DNA of 64,000 nt, taken from JBGYPP01 sp041838515 (GTDB lineage: Bacteria > Bacillota > Clostridia > Lachnospirales > Lachnospiraceae). The position numbers and the translations under genes are program-made. This document shows, piece after piece, positions 38,973-48,204 of this stretch. The DNA lies in assembly GCA_041838515.1 (NCBI GenBank), contig JBGYPP010000002.1:1-64000 (forward strand). Reading direction: 5' to 3'. How positions within the stretch are numbered: position 1 is the first letter of the stretch; each line of letters opens with the position of its first letter. The notes beneath the pieces are model-generated. The model saw only the letters and a list, made by a program, of their open reading frames with translations, did no database searches and was not told the DNA's origin.

Positions 38973-41672
38973 TTATGCCATATACATGCCTCTTTTGAAT
39001 CCGCCCACCGGGGCAAATTTTTCCATAAATTCCTCCGGAGGCATGGGCTTGCCAAAATAATACCCCTGAATATACTGCACTTCCATATCCGCCAAGACCT
39101 TGCATTGCTCCAGCGTTTCCACTCCCTCCACACAGACCTTTACGCCTATGGTCTTGGCCAGCTTGGACACCATATCCACAAAGGATCGGGAGAAAGCATC
39201 CGTACCCAGCCCATTGATAAAGCTCTTGTCTATCTTGATCACATCCAAGGGTATCTCACGGATATGGTTGAGGGAGGAGTATCCCGTACCGAAATCGTCC
39301 AACGCTATGGAAACGCCCATGGCCTTGATACGCCCCAGTATCTCCCGCATCCTCTCCATATCGTGTATGGCCAGGCTCTCGGTAACCTCCAAAGTCAGAT
39401 GCTTGGGCGCCAGGCCGGTTTCCTTGATTACGCCCTCCACTATATCCAATATATCCGGATGGGTCAATTGCACCACAGAGAGATTGACATTGACCTTAAA
39501 TTCCCCATGGCCGCTCTCATTCCAACGCAGGCACTGTCGGCAGGCCTCCTTGAGCACATAAGTGCCTATGGGGTTGATCAAACCCAGGGATTCCGCCAGA
39601 GGTATGAACTCCCCCGGGGAGATAAATCCCAGGCGTCTATTGTTCCAGCGCACCAGGGCCTCCGCACCCACACAGGTTTCCACATCCTTGGAGGTGTCAA
39701 TAATGGGCTGGAAGAAAATTTGAAATTCCCCGCAGCCCAGGGCACAGGCATCCCGCATGCTGCGCTCTATATCCAAACGGCGGCCGGAGTAGGAGTCCAG
39801 GCTGTCGCTGTAGCGGGCCACCCTGTTCTTGCCGCTGTTTTTGGCCTCATACATGGATATGTCCGCCTTACGCATCAAATCCGACACACTCTCCCCATTG
39901 CCGGGGAAATCCACCATGCCCATGCTCATGGTGCAATAATAATCCGAGTCCTTGAGGAACCAGGGTCTATTGAATACCTTGCCTACGCCCTCCACCACCG
40001 ATTCCAGCAAATGGAAATGGGACATGGGCAGAAGCAAGACAAACTCATCGCCACCCACCCGGTAGCAATTCCCCTGCAAACCCTCTATGCGCCGCAGAGC
40101 CTTGGAAACGGATTTGAGCAGCATATCCCCATAGTGATGGCCCAGACCCTCGTTGATATGCTTGAAATCATCCAAATCCAAGTAGAGGATGGCGCCGCTG
40201 CCCCCGGCTTTTTTTGCCTCGTCCACATGCCTGGCCAAGTCCTTTTCACATCGGGAGCGGTTGAGCAGGCCGGTGAGAAAATCCGTGTCCGCCTGCTCCT
40301 CTATCCTGTGCTGATACTGCTTCTTCTCCGTGATATCGTACAGAGCATAGGCGGCAGCCTGGCTCTTGTCCAGCCAGGGAATATGGGCGTGTACCACCTC
40401 ATACCAACGGCCATTGGCCTCGCAGAGGACCTCCCAGCCCCCCGATCCCATGCCCAGCCTCTCCTCGGAGAGCATCAGAGCCAAATCCTCCCGACTGAAC
40501 TCCATCTCCAACAGCGATGTCAGACTGTGGTTGACATACAAATCCTCACCTGTGCGGGGGTTTTGCACCAAAATGGCTGCACCCACATTGTCCATCAGCT
40601 GCCCCAGCACCCTTCTGGCATGATCCGCATATGCCTCCCTATCCCTGCCCTTGAGGATGGAGTGCAGTATGTCCACGCCGGCCGTGGCAAAATCCCTCTC
40701 CTCCTTCCTCCAGAGGCGGCTCTCCCCCCGCCGGTTCAGACAGAGGAAAATAGCACCATTGTCCTGGCCGAACACCGGCAGCAAGGCCAGCGAATCTATG
40801 CCCAGATCTGCCAGCTCCTCAGCCAGCTCCTCAGCCTCCACAGGCGTTTCTACGGGATAGTACAGCGCCTCCCGCCTGTTGAGAAAGCTATAAGCCGGCA
40901 ATTTCCTGGTCTTTTCAAATGCCGAGGCCCTCCCCGGCCGGCACCATTCAGAGATAATGTCCATCATCTCTATCAGGGATTCCTGGCCGCTCTCGGCCTC
41001 CTCCACAGGCAGCCGGCGGTAGCGTATCAATTGGGCATCCGTAATGGACAACTGCCCCCCCAATATACGCAGGAAGTTCTCCATCAGTGCCTCTATGGTT
41101 TCATTCTGCCGCAACATGGAAATAGAGGAAAAAACGGTATCCAACAATATCTTGGCTTCCCTGTCCTCCCGCAGCTCATCCTTGTTCTGCTCCATCATCT
41201 GTAAGAAGCCGTCAGCAAAGGCGGCCCTCCACAGCGTGATGGAAGCCTCCCTGAGCAGATCCAGTGCCAGAAGAAAGGCCCCCTCTTCCTGCTCCAGGCT
41301 GCCGGCCACCAGCCAATAAGCCATCAGCTGCCCGTCCGCCTTACCGTTCAGCGCAGCCAGCCGCAGCCCCAGCTCCGGATATTCCTCCACAGCCATATCC
41401 TCCATGGCTCCGGGGGCTACCCGCTCCAAGAGATACCCGCCCTCCTCCCCGCCAAACAGGGATTGTATCCGCTCACAATCTCCACATCCGCCGGAGAGAT
41501 CTGTCATGGGAAAAAATTCCCCATCCACGCACAGTATGCAAAGCTGCAGCAGACGGCTGAAATCGTCCTGCAGCTTTTGAAATTTTTCAATACGAAAACG
41601 CTTCTCCGCCGGAGAAAAGATTTCCATTGCCGGCTTTGATTTGTCATCTCGCTTACTCTGCGCCACTGTCAT
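38973..41672 (-). CDS. GGDEF-EAL cyclic-di-GMP enzyme with PAS and GAF-like parts
   Basis: 899 residues, no membrane helices. The N-terminus has Cys-containing LSGGCGDCERIQ that may be a PocR-like sensor. A GAF-like region follows, then PAS at about 380-470 (NVGAAILVQNPRTGEDLYVN), a GGDEF domain with intact CYRVGGDEFVLLL and a C-terminal EAL domain with CVGAEALVRW, TLEVTESLAI, DDFGTGYSSLNHI and IKIDKSFING, so phosphodiesterase chemistry looks intact. Both activities are possible in principle. Lies 33 nt after guaB and so is probably cotranscribed with a GTP-supplying gene. Confidence 0.92.
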   Translation of the reverse strand: MTVAQSKRDDKSKPAMEIFSPAEKRFRIEKFQKLQDDFSRLLQLCILCVDGEFFPMTDLSGGCGDCERIQSLFGGEEGGYLLERVAPGAMEDMAVEEYPELGLRLAALNGKADGQLMAYWLVAGSLEQEEGAFLLALDLLREASITLWRAAFADGFLQMMEQNKDELREDREAKILLDTVFSSISMLRQNETIEALMENFLRILGGQLSITDAQLIRYRRLPVEEAESGQESLIEMMDIISEWCRPGRASAFEKTRKLPAYSFLNRREALYYPVETPVEAEELAEELADLGIDSLALLPVFGQDNGAIFLCLNRRGESRLWRKEERDFATAGVDILHSILKGRDREAYADHARRVLGQLMDNVGAAILVQNPRTGEDLYVNHSLTSLLEMEFSREDLALMLSEERLGMGSGGWEVLCEANGRWYEVVHAHIPWLDKSQAAAYALYDITEKKQYQHRIEEQADTDFLTGLLNRSRCEKDLARHVDEAKKAGGSGAILYLDLDDFKHINEGLGHHYGDMLLKSVSKALRRIEGLQGNCYRVGGDEFVLLLPMSHFHLLESVVEGVGKVFNRPWFLKDSDYYCTMSMGMVDFPGNGESVSDLMRKADISMYEAKNSGKNRVARYSDSLDSYSGRRLDIERSMRDACALGCGEFQIFFQPIIDTSKDVETCVGAEALVRWNNRRLGFISPGEFIPLAESLGLINPIGTYVLKEACRQCLRWNESGHGEFKVNVNLSVVQLTHPDILDIVEGVIKETGLAPKHLTLEVTESLAIHDMERMREILGRIKAMGVSIALDDFGTGYSSLNHIREIPLDVIKIDKSFINGLGTDAFSRSFVDMVSKLAKTIGVKVCVEGVETLEQCKVLADMEVQYIQGYYFGKPMPPEEFMEKFAPVGGFKRGMYMA

Positions 41673-41705
41673 CTGCTCCTTGCCTGGGTACGGATCCGGC
41701 CTCAG

Positions 41706-43169
41706 CTAGTTTCCGTCCACACTGTAATTTGGGGCCTCTTTTGTGATATGAATGTCATGGGGATGGCTCTCCTTGAGAGAGGCTGCGCTGATCTTTACAA
41801 AACGGCTTCGGGTAGTCAGCTCCTCCAGGTTGGAGGCTCCGCAGTATCCCATGCCTGAACGCAAGCCGCCCATCAATTGATATACCGTGTCCTCCACGCT
41901 GCCCTTATAAGCCACCCGGCCCTCTACGCCCTCCGGCACCAGCTTCTTGGCGTTCTCCTGGAAGTACCTGTCCTTGCTGCCGCTTTCCATGGCCGATATG
42001 GAGCCCATGCCCCTGTAAACCTTGTACTTGCGGCCCTGGAACAGCTCATACTGTCCGGGACTCTCCTCACAACCGGCAAACATGGACCCCATCATACATA
42101 CGCTGCCGCCGGCGGCCAGGGCCTTGGTCACATCACCGGAATACTTGATGCCGCCATCCGCAATAATGGGTATGCCGTACTCCCTGGCCACTGCGTAACA
42201 ATCCATGATGGCTGAAATCTGCGGCACGCCTATGCCGGCCACCACCCGGGTGGTGCATATGGAACCGGGGCCTATGCCCACTTTCACCGCATCTGCCCCC
42301 GCCAGTATCAGATCCTTGGTGGCCTCGCCGGTGGCCACATTGCCTGCCACCACCGGAAGCTGGGGGAATTTCTCCTTGATCATCTGCAGGCAGTTGATCA
42401 CATTTTGGGAATGGCCATGGGCGCTGTCCAGCACCACCACATCCACCTTGGCCGCCACCAGGGCCTCCACACGATCCAGCACATTGGCCGTAATGCCTAC
42501 AGCCGCGCCGCAAAGCAATCTGCCCATCTCGTCCTTGGCCGCCAGGGGGTATTTGATGGCCTTTTCTATATCCTTGATGGTGATCAGGCCCTTGAGATTG
42601 CCCTCCTCATCCACTATGGGCAGCTTCTCCTTGCGAGCCCGCCCCAATATCTTCTTGGCCTCCTCCAGGGTCACGCCCTCCCTGGCCGTAATCAGACCCT
42701 GGCTGGTCATAGACTCCTTGATCTGCTTGCCAAAATCCGTTTCAAACTTCAGATCCCTATTGGTCAGTATGCCCACCAGCTTTTTGCTGCCCTGCTCCAC
42801 TATAGGCACGCCGGATATGCGAAATTTTGCCATCAGCGCATCCGCATCTGCCAGCGTATGCTCCGGGGTCAGCGAGAAAGGATCCGAAATAACGCCATTT
42901 TCTGAGCGCTTTACCTTGTCCACCTCCTCGGCCTGGGCCTCTATGGACATATTTTTGTGGATAACGCCTATGCCGCCCTGCCTGGCCATAGCTATGGCCA
43001 TACGGTGCTCCGTAACCGTGTCCATGCCTGCGCTCATAATGGGAATATTGAGCTTGATCGTCTTGGTCAGCCGGGTGCTGAGATCCACCTGATTGGGTAT
43101 GACCGCCGAATACGACGGCACCAGCAATACGTCGTCAAAGGTTATGCCCTCACCGATAATCTGCGCCAT
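41706..43169 (-). CDS. guaB: IMP dehydrogenase
   Basis: 487 residues. Oxidises IMP to XMP, committing purines to GTP. Start FDDVLLVPSYSAVIPNQVDL, two CBS domains in the middle, catalytic loop VGIGPGSICTTRVVAGIG with the nucleophilic Cys, and the flap GVEGRVAYKGSVEDTVYQLM. TTAGGAGGAAAA precedes the ATG. Has its own consensus promoter at 43238-43266. Confidence 0.97.
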   Translation of the reverse strand: MAQIIGEGITFDDVLLVPSYSAVIPNQVDLSTRLTKTIKLNIPIMSAGMDTVTEHRMAIAMARQGGIGVIHKNMSIEAQAEEVDKVKRSENGVISDPFSLTPEHTLADADALMAKFRISGVPIVEQGSKKLVGILTNRDLKFETDFGKQIKESMTSQGLITAREGVTLEEAKKILGRARKEKLPIVDEEGNLKGLITIKDIEKAIKYPLAAKDEMGRLLCGAAVGITANVLDRVEALVAAKVDVVVLDSAHGHSQNVINCLQMIKEKFPQLPVVAGNVATGEATKDLILAGADAVKVGIGPGSICTTRVVAGIGVPQISAIMDCYAVAREYGIPIIADGGIKYSGDVTKALAAGGSVCMMGSMFAGCEESPGQYELFQGRKYKVYRGMGSISAMESGSKDRYFQENAKKLVPEGVEGRVAYKGSVEDTVYQLMGGLRSGMGYCGASNLEELTTRSRFVKISAASLKESHPHDIHITKEAPNYSVDGN

Positions 43170-43237
43170 TTTTCCTCCTAACCCTTCTCCTCTGCTGCAA
43201 AGAATTTTTTGTAAAAATCCTTAGGAATATTCCTTTA

Positions 43238-43266
43238 ATCCTAGCAAATCCATAGGATATTGTCAA
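43238..43266 (-). promoter_or_regulatory. guaB promoter
   Basis: Minus-strand TTGACA (43261-43266), 17-bp spacer, TAGGAT (43238-43243). The -35 touches the stop codon of the upstream gene. Confidence 0.6.
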
Positions 43267-43763
43267 TCCAGATACACCTTGCGGGGCACATCCAGCCTCA
43301 GCCGCTCTACCAGCGCAGGCGAAAGACTGAGCAGGGCCAGGCACTCCCCGGCCTCTCCGTCCCGCACCCACATTCCATATACCGGCGCCCCTGCTTCCCC
43401 TGCGGAAAAATCCCTCACCCGCACGCCTCTTTGATGCAGACCGGCCAGCCTGGGAGAGGAAGCCGGGGCCAGCATCTCCACCTTGGCCAGGGGATAGACC
43501 GCCTGCCGCTTGCGGCGGCTCTTGGCCACGATCTTGTCCACCTCCAGCTCTTTGTCCAGATAGAGATACTCAAATTCCACCTCAGAAGCACCCCGCACAA
43601 AAAAAGTCAGGCCAAAACACAGCAATGCCACAGGCAGGCCTATGGGGTTTATCAAGCCTAACCCCAAAAAAATCCCCCCAAGGGCGTACAGGCTCCACAA
43701 AGCCGGCCTGCCCCAAAGGGGAGCTTGTTTTTTTACCAAACATTCTATATATGACTCTGCCAT
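43263..43763 (-). CDS. Hypothetical membrane protein (DUF6106-like)
   Basis: 166 residues. The start MAESYIECLVKKQ is followed by two hydrophobic helices (LWSLYALGGIFLGLGLINPI, LPVALLCFGLTFFV) and a soluble domain beginning VEFEYLYLDKELEVDKIVAK. This order matches small clostridial proteins filed under DUF6106 as I recall them. Function unknown. ATG 43763 has AGGAGCGC upstream. Confidence 0.6.
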   Translation of the reverse strand: MAESYIECLVKKQAPLWGRPALWSLYALGGIFLGLGLINPIGLPVALLCFGLTFFVRGASEVEFEYLYLDKELEVDKIVAKSRRKRQAVYPLAKVEMLAPASSPRLAGLHQRGVRVRDFSAGEAGAPVYGMWVRDGEAGECLALLSLSPALVERLRLDVPRKVYLD

Positions 43764-43864
43764 ATGCGCTCCTTCCCTCTTACAGCCATGTGCTTATCAT
43801 ATCACAGGCTTTTGCAAAGGTTCAATGAAAAAAGTATGAAATTCCCGGGGGGGGCGGCAAAGGG

Positions 43865-44260
43865 CTGGTTGAAGCTCCGCGCGGCGGCGCTTTTGCGCCC
43901 GGCAGAGATGGGCAAAGGAAGTGTAGGCCAGGGTGCATGGCTTCCTGGACGGGAAAACTTGGATAGTTCCTGGAACAGGGCCGGGTGAAGCTCCATGCGG
44001 CAGCACTTATGCGCCCGGCAGAGATGGGCAAAGGAAGTGTAGGCCAGGGTGCATGGCTTCCTGGACGGGAAAACTTGGATAGTTCCTGGAACAGGGCCGG
44101 GTGATGCTCCATGCGGCAGCACTTATGCGCCCGGCAGAGATGGGCAAAGGAAGTGTAGGCCAGGGTGCATGGCTTCCTGGACGGGAAAACCTGGATAGTT
44201 CCTGGAACAGGGCCGGGTGATGCTCCATGCGGCGGGGCTTACGCGCCCGGAGTTGGATGT
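43865..44260. repeat. 116-bp tandem repeats from the Feo-type gene stop
   Basis: Units begin at 43865, 43981, 44097 and (partial) 44213, period 116. Units 2 and 3 differ at only two positions. Every unit contains CCGGGCGC-TAAG, the last codons and stop of the gene that ends at 44239, followed by its 3' flank. The 43764-44238 space holds nothing else recognisable. Confidence 0.9.
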
Positions 44261-44430
44261 TCAGCAGAGGAAGAACAGCCGGAACAGCTCTCCTCCTGCC
44301 CGCAGGTGCCTCCACAGCCGGAACAGCCCCCGCATCCGCTGCCTTTCCGCTTCAGCATGCCCCGTATTATTCCTGCCACAACCAGTCCAACGCCACCCAA
44401 TATCAGTATATCTGCCAAAGATATGCCCAT
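44239..44430 (-). CDS. FeoB-associated Cys-rich membrane protein-like
   Basis: 63 residues from ATG 44430 (GGAGG at 8 nt). One membrane helix (ADILILGGVGLVVAGIIRGM), then KRKGSGCGGCSGCGGTCGQE and further Cys, the layout of the small proteins next to FeoB in Gram-positive bacteria. No feo genes are in the window, so an iron role is by similarity of shape only. Confidence 0.65.
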   Translation of the reverse strand: MGISLADILILGGVGLVVAGIIRGMLKRKGSGCGGCSGCGGTCGQEESCSGCSSSAEHPTPGA

Positions 44431-44798
44431 AAGCTCCGCCTCCTCTGCCGGCCTTTGGCCGGAAATCCGTACAGGAATCATCCTCTGTTGTTTCTCCACA
44501 CAGGCGAGTTAGTGCCTGCTACCTATACTAGCGCCTTTTTCCCCCGATGGCAATTCCTTTACATTCTTGACCGGCCACCCCCGGGACAGATATGCTCGCC
44601 GTTTGTTCTCCGTGCCTGTTGCCGGATACATTCCACCCGTTTTCTGTTTTTCCCGATGCGCCTCATCCTCACCCGATCTACACCCGCCTCTTTTCTTGCC
44701 AAAGGGCGGCAAATGCGCTAGATTGATTCTAAATCGCAAAAAATCCGAACAAATCAAGGGTTTGCCCCATGTCCATAGGTAGCCCAGGGAGGTATGTT
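44431..44798. other. Intergenic space before the DAHP synthase gene
   Basis: Divergent spacer of 368 bp. I see no T-box core (AGGGTGG), no trp/tyr-type leader peptide and no confident promoter. The 44720-44755 part is AT-rich and is the best place for a plus-strand promoter. Confidence 0.35.
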
Positions 44799-45827
44799 AT
44801 GAGTTTTTCCATACGCAGACAATTGCCCACACCGGAGGAGATACGCCAGGAGCTGCCCTTGCCGGCCGGTCTGGCCCAGGCTAAAGCCCACAGGGATGCG
44901 CAGATACGCCAGGTATTCACCGGGGAGAGCGACAAATTCCTGGTAATCATAGGTCCTTGCTCTGCGGACAATGAGGATTCGGTATGTGATTACATCAACC
45001 GCCTGGCCTCCCTGGAGGATAAGGTGGCGGACAAATTGATACTCATACCCCGCATATATACCAACAAACCTCGCACCACAGGCGAGGGGTACAAGGGCAT
45101 AGTACACCAGCCCGATCCGGTCAAAAAGCCCGACCTTCTCTCCGGACTGATGGCCATGCGCAAAATGCACATACGCGCCATGTCCGAAAGCGGGCTGACG
45201 GCTGCCGATGAGATGCTCTACCCCGAGAACTGGCCCTATGTGGAAGATATCCTGTCCTATGTGGCCATAGGCGCACGCTCTGTGGAGGATCAGCAGCACC
45301 GTCTGACCGTCAGCGGCTTTGATGTTCCCTCCGGCATGAAAAACCCCACCAGCGGCGATTTTTCCGTTATGCTCAACTCCGTCTATGCCGCCCAACAGAG
45401 CCACAGTTTTATCTTCCGGGGATACGAAGTGCAAACCAGCGGCAACCCGCTGGCGCATACCGTGCTGCGCGGGGCCACCAACCAGTACGGCCGTTCCATA
45501 CCCAACTACCACTATGAGGATTTGGTTCGCCTCTCCGAAATGTACTCCCAAATGGATCTGGCCAATCCGGCCTGCATTATCGATGCCAACCACGCCAACT
45601 CCGCCAAGGACTACAGACAGCAGGAGCGCATAGTCAAGGAAGTGCTGCACAGCCGCCGCAGCCATGCCTCCCTGCGGGATCTGGTCAAGGGCGTAATGGT
45701 GGAAAGCTACATAGAGGGCGGCAGCCAGAAAGTGGGTGAGGGCATTTACGGCAAATCCATTACCGATGCCTGCCTGGACTGGCCCTCCAGCCAGAGGCTG
45801 ATACTGGACATCGCCGACCATTGCTAG
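44799..45827 (+). CDS. DAHP synthase, class I (AroFGH type)
   Basis: 342 residues. Condenses phosphoenolpyruvate and erythrose 4-phosphate at the entry to aromatic amino-acid synthesis. Signatures: FLVIIGPCSADNEDSVCDYI, YTNKPRTTGEGYKGIVHQPD, LRGATNQYGRSIPNYHYED and CIIDANHANSAKDYRQQ. The AroFGH branch is normally feedback-inhibited by one aromatic amino acid; which one cannot be read here. ATG 44799 has GGGAGG at 6 nt; an in-frame ATG at 44769 lacks a site. Ends in a strong terminator at 46060. Confidence 0.95.
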   Translation: MSFSIRRQLPTPEEIRQELPLPAGLAQAKAHRDAQIRQVFTGESDKFLVIIGPCSADNEDSVCDYINRLASLEDKVADKLILIPRIYTNKPRTTGEGYKGIVHQPDPVKKPDLLSGLMAMRKMHIRAMSESGLTAADEMLYPENWPYVEDILSYVAIGARSVEDQQHRLTVSGFDVPSGMKNPTSGDFSVMLNSVYAAQQSHSFIFRGYEVQTSGNPLAHTVLRGATNQYGRSIPNYHYEDLVRLSEMYSQMDLANPACIIDANHANSAKDYRQQERIVKEVLHSRRSHASLRDLVKGVMVESYIEGGSQKVGEGIYGKSITDACLDWPSSQRLILDIADHC

Positions 45828-46059
45828 TATTTCTTGCCTGGCGCGGAAGATCCGCCTCCCATGCCTTACTGGCGGCAAGGAAGATCCGCCTCCCAATAAT
45901 GCCTTTCCAGTGGTGAGGCGGCAGCATCGAAAAGCCGGCGCCGGCCGGGATGCCCGGCCCGGTAAACGCCAACTGGGCGCGATAATGCCAAGACCAAAGC
46001 CAAGGCCCCTTCCAAAAACCATAAGCCAGCGCTTATAAAAAACCCCATATGTGCAAAAG

Positions 46060-46096
46060 GCCCAATGGAAGATCCAGAAGTACATTGGGCTTTTTT
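46060..46096 (+). terminator. DAHP synthase gene terminator
   Basis: Stem GCCCAATG/CATTGGGC with a 15-nt loop, followed by six T. Confidence 0.8.
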
Positions 46097-46289
46097 GTGC
46101 ATTTTATTCCAGAGAAAATCTGTTCAAAGTGCCAAGGGCGCTGATACACTTATATGATAATGCCTGGCTATGGCTGACAAATCGGCAGACATCTCCTGTT
46201 TTGTCGAACTAATGCTTAAAATGATCCAAGATAACCTACTGAAAATGCCGGCTTCCGGCTGCTGTGCCAACTCAGCCGCCAGCCGGCAT

Positions 46290-46346
46290 ACCGATCAAGT
46301 TGGCGCCCCATATACCGACCAAGATATAATCCAAAACACCGACCAA
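46290..46346. repeat. 24-bp imperfect repeats
   Basis: ACCGATCAAG at 46290, ACCGACCAAG at 46314 and 46338. In one minus-strand frame they encode an 8-residue periodicity, but no ribosome binding site or start supports translation. Confidence 0.5.
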
Positions 46347-46409
46347 GCAAAATCCCCCAGCAGCCGAAATCCATCATATCGAAAATGCCAATAAACTTGG
46401 CCCCCCTGC

Positions 46410-46775
46410 CTAGGCCGGTTCCCCTCGGTCCTCCTCCTCTGCCAGGGTCAACCCCCGGATCTGGGCATAGGAAAAATTGGGTATTCTTCCCTGGGTCTTG
46501 AAGTACAATTTTTCCTCCGCCATATAGCTGACCCGGCCTAAAAGAGGTTCTTTTTGCACCGTAGTATACAATAATATATCTCTCTTTTGGAGAAATACCT
46601 GGGCCAGGCATAGCATCTTCATCTCATCACCCTCCCCGGCGGAGAAATCCACGCTATCTCCCCCGGCCGAGAGCGCCGTGTTGTGTTCCGAGAGAAAGAA
46701 ACCCATCCACTTCGCCATGCCCCTGTCCAGGTATTCCCTGGCCGATGCATAAGGCAGATAACTTCTGTCTATCAT
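46410..46775 (-). CDS. YolD-like partner of the Y-family polymerase
   Basis: 121 residues. The N-terminal YLDRGMAKWMGFFLSEHNTAL fits the RG-KW-xx-EH pattern of YolD-like proteins that accompany UvrX/YqjW polymerases in Bacillota. The C-terminal half is variable. ATG 46775 overlaps the polymerase stop by 4 nt (ATGA), so translation is coupled. Probable accessory or regulator of translesion synthesis. Confidence 0.6.
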   Translation of the reverse strand: MIDRSYLPYASAREYLDRGMAKWMGFFLSEHNTALSAGGDSVDFSAGEGDEMKMLCLAQVFLQKRDILLYTTVQKEPLLGRVSYMAEEKLYFKTQGRIPNFSYAQIRGLTLAEEEDRGEPA

Positions 46776-48184
46776 ATTATCCCATCCAGCCCTCCGCAGT
46801 GCCCGCCTATCAGCCGGCTTCTCTCCCGAACCCTGGACCCCTCCATCAAACAGTTGGCTTTTTGTACAGATATATATCCATACCTGTCCCTGATGGCATC
46901 CAACGCCCTATCCAGCCTCTCCCTTTTCTCTATACATTCAACCTTATCGAACAAAGTGAATACCCCATATTCCTCATCCGTCAGCCTATCATAGCGCAGA
47001 CCTATATGCCGGACAGCTCCACCCGCATATCTGCCCCGAAACAGGGCCAGTACATGCCCTGTCAACTCCTCTGTGCTATGGGTAGGCGCCACTTTTTTGG
47101 ATGCCTGTATGGAGGAAAGTCCCTCTTCATACCCAAAACCTATATAAAGGGCCACCAACGCCGTTTTCTTCTGTATGCGGCGCAGCCGTATGGCCACCTG
47201 CTCCGCCATCTCACGCAATACCAGCTCTATCTCATAGATATCCGTATAATTCCTGGGCAGTACTTGAGAATTGCCTATGCCCCTGGTCTTGGGTACATAA
47301 GGCCTGGATATATGGCTCTCGTCCACGCCATTGGCATGAAACCATAGCTGCACGCCTATTATGCCAAGCTCCCTCTTCAGTCTGTCGGGATTTGCATTGG
47401 CCAAATCTCTGATAGAATAAATATACAGCTTCTCCAGTCTGCGGGCCGTCCTCTCCCCTATGCCCCAGAAATCCGTAAGCCTGGGTATGCCCCATACCTT
47501 GCGTTCCACATCCCCATATGACCAATTGGCCCGCATATTCTTTGTGGTTTTGGCCTCATTGTCCAGCGCCAGCTTGGCCAGCAGCGGATTGGCATTGCTC
47601 ATGCCCACGGTGGAATACACGCCTGTTTCCTCCCAGATCGCCCTCTGTATCCTGGCCGACAGCGCATCCAATTTTTCCTCTCTGCTCAGGGCCGGATCTC
47701 GTACAAAGTACTCCAGGGAACTGGTCAAATCCACAAATCCCTCGTCTATGGAATATGGGCATATCTCCTCCTTGGCGGCGAAATCTTGTAATACCCTTTG
47801 TATTTTTATATTTTCTTCTATGTACAACGCCATACGGGGAGGCACTATCCAGGTCTTGGCTGCCCAGTCCTCTATATGACGGACATATTCCCTGGTGATA
47901 TATATATTCTGCCTTTTGGCCTTTTCATAGCTAAATTTTCTGCTTTCTATGTCAAAGGGCAGATCCCGGCTTCTTCCCACATTGCCCTTGCCAAATACCT
48001 GTTTAAAGGTAGGAGAGGCAGCCAAAATCAAGCCATGGGCATTATCCGCCCTGCTCATCACGCAGAGGGAGGCCTTTAGGGGATGCAGGCCTCTTTTGAC
48101 ACATTCCACGCTGGCGTAGAATGACTTCATATCTATAAAGGCGATATCTGCGCACGGCTCCCTGGTATAATCTATCTGTCCCAT
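46772..48184 (-). CDS. Y-family translesion DNA polymerase (UvrX/UmuC-like)
   Basis: 470 residues. Palm motifs DIAFIDMKSFYASVECVKRG and CPYSIDEGFVDLTSSL carry the catalytic Asp and Asp-Glu. The thumb has helix-hairpin-helix sequence (LTDFWGIGERTARRLEKLYI). The little-finger domain is present (GIGNSQVLPRNYTDIYEIEL). The family copies past damaged bases with low fidelity. In an operon with XRE and ImmA genes upstream and a YolD-like gene downstream. The ribosome binding site is weak, so translation may depend on coupling from immA, 20 nt upstream. Confidence 0.92.
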   Translation of the reverse strand: MGQIDYTREPCADIAFIDMKSFYASVECVKRGLHPLKASLCVMSRADNAHGLILAASPTFKQVFGKGNVGRSRDLPFDIESRKFSYEKAKRQNIYITREYVRHIEDWAAKTWIVPPRMALYIEENIKIQRVLQDFAAKEEICPYSIDEGFVDLTSSLEYFVRDPALSREEKLDALSARIQRAIWEETGVYSTVGMSNANPLLAKLALDNEAKTTKNMRANWSYGDVERKVWGIPRLTDFWGIGERTARRLEKLYIYSIRDLANANPDRLKRELGIIGVQLWFHANGVDESHISRPYVPKTRGIGNSQVLPRNYTDIYEIELVLREMAEQVAIRLRRIQKKTALVALYIGFGYEEGLSSIQASKKVAPTHSTEELTGHVLALFRGRYAGGAVRHIGLRYDRLTDEEYGVFTLFDKVECIEKRERLDRALDAIRDRYGYISVQKANCLMEGSRVRERSRLIGGHCGGLDGII

Positions 48185-48204
48185 ACCCCAACTCTATCCC
48201 GGGG

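Larger units (their letters stand above)
45828..46409. other. Gene-free stretch with short repeats
   Basis: About 580 bp without a supported gene. It contains GGAAGATCCGCCTCCCA twice (45845-45861 and 45879-45895, 34 bp apart), the terminator at 46060 and, near 46290-46346, three 24-bp-spaced copies of ACCGA(T/C)CAAG. Confidence 0.5.

Noticed and set aside
38316..41204. 962-codon plus-strand frame opposite purO and the GGDEF-EAL gene
   Set aside because: The minus strand carries motif-complete enzymes; the antisense product has no recognisable domains.
43865..44260. CRISPR array
   Set aside because: Units are directly adjacent 116-bp copies with no unique spacers and no cas genes nearby; it is a tandem duplication.
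44500..44798. T-box or amino-acid leader before the DAHP synthase gene
   Set aside because: No T-box core, specifier stem or leader peptide rich in aromatic codons was found.
46216..46611. Minus-strand frame with Gly-Arg-Tyr repeats downstream of the YolD-like gene
   Set aside because: It overlaps the YolD-like gene in another frame, has no start site, and follows from 24-bp DNA repeats.
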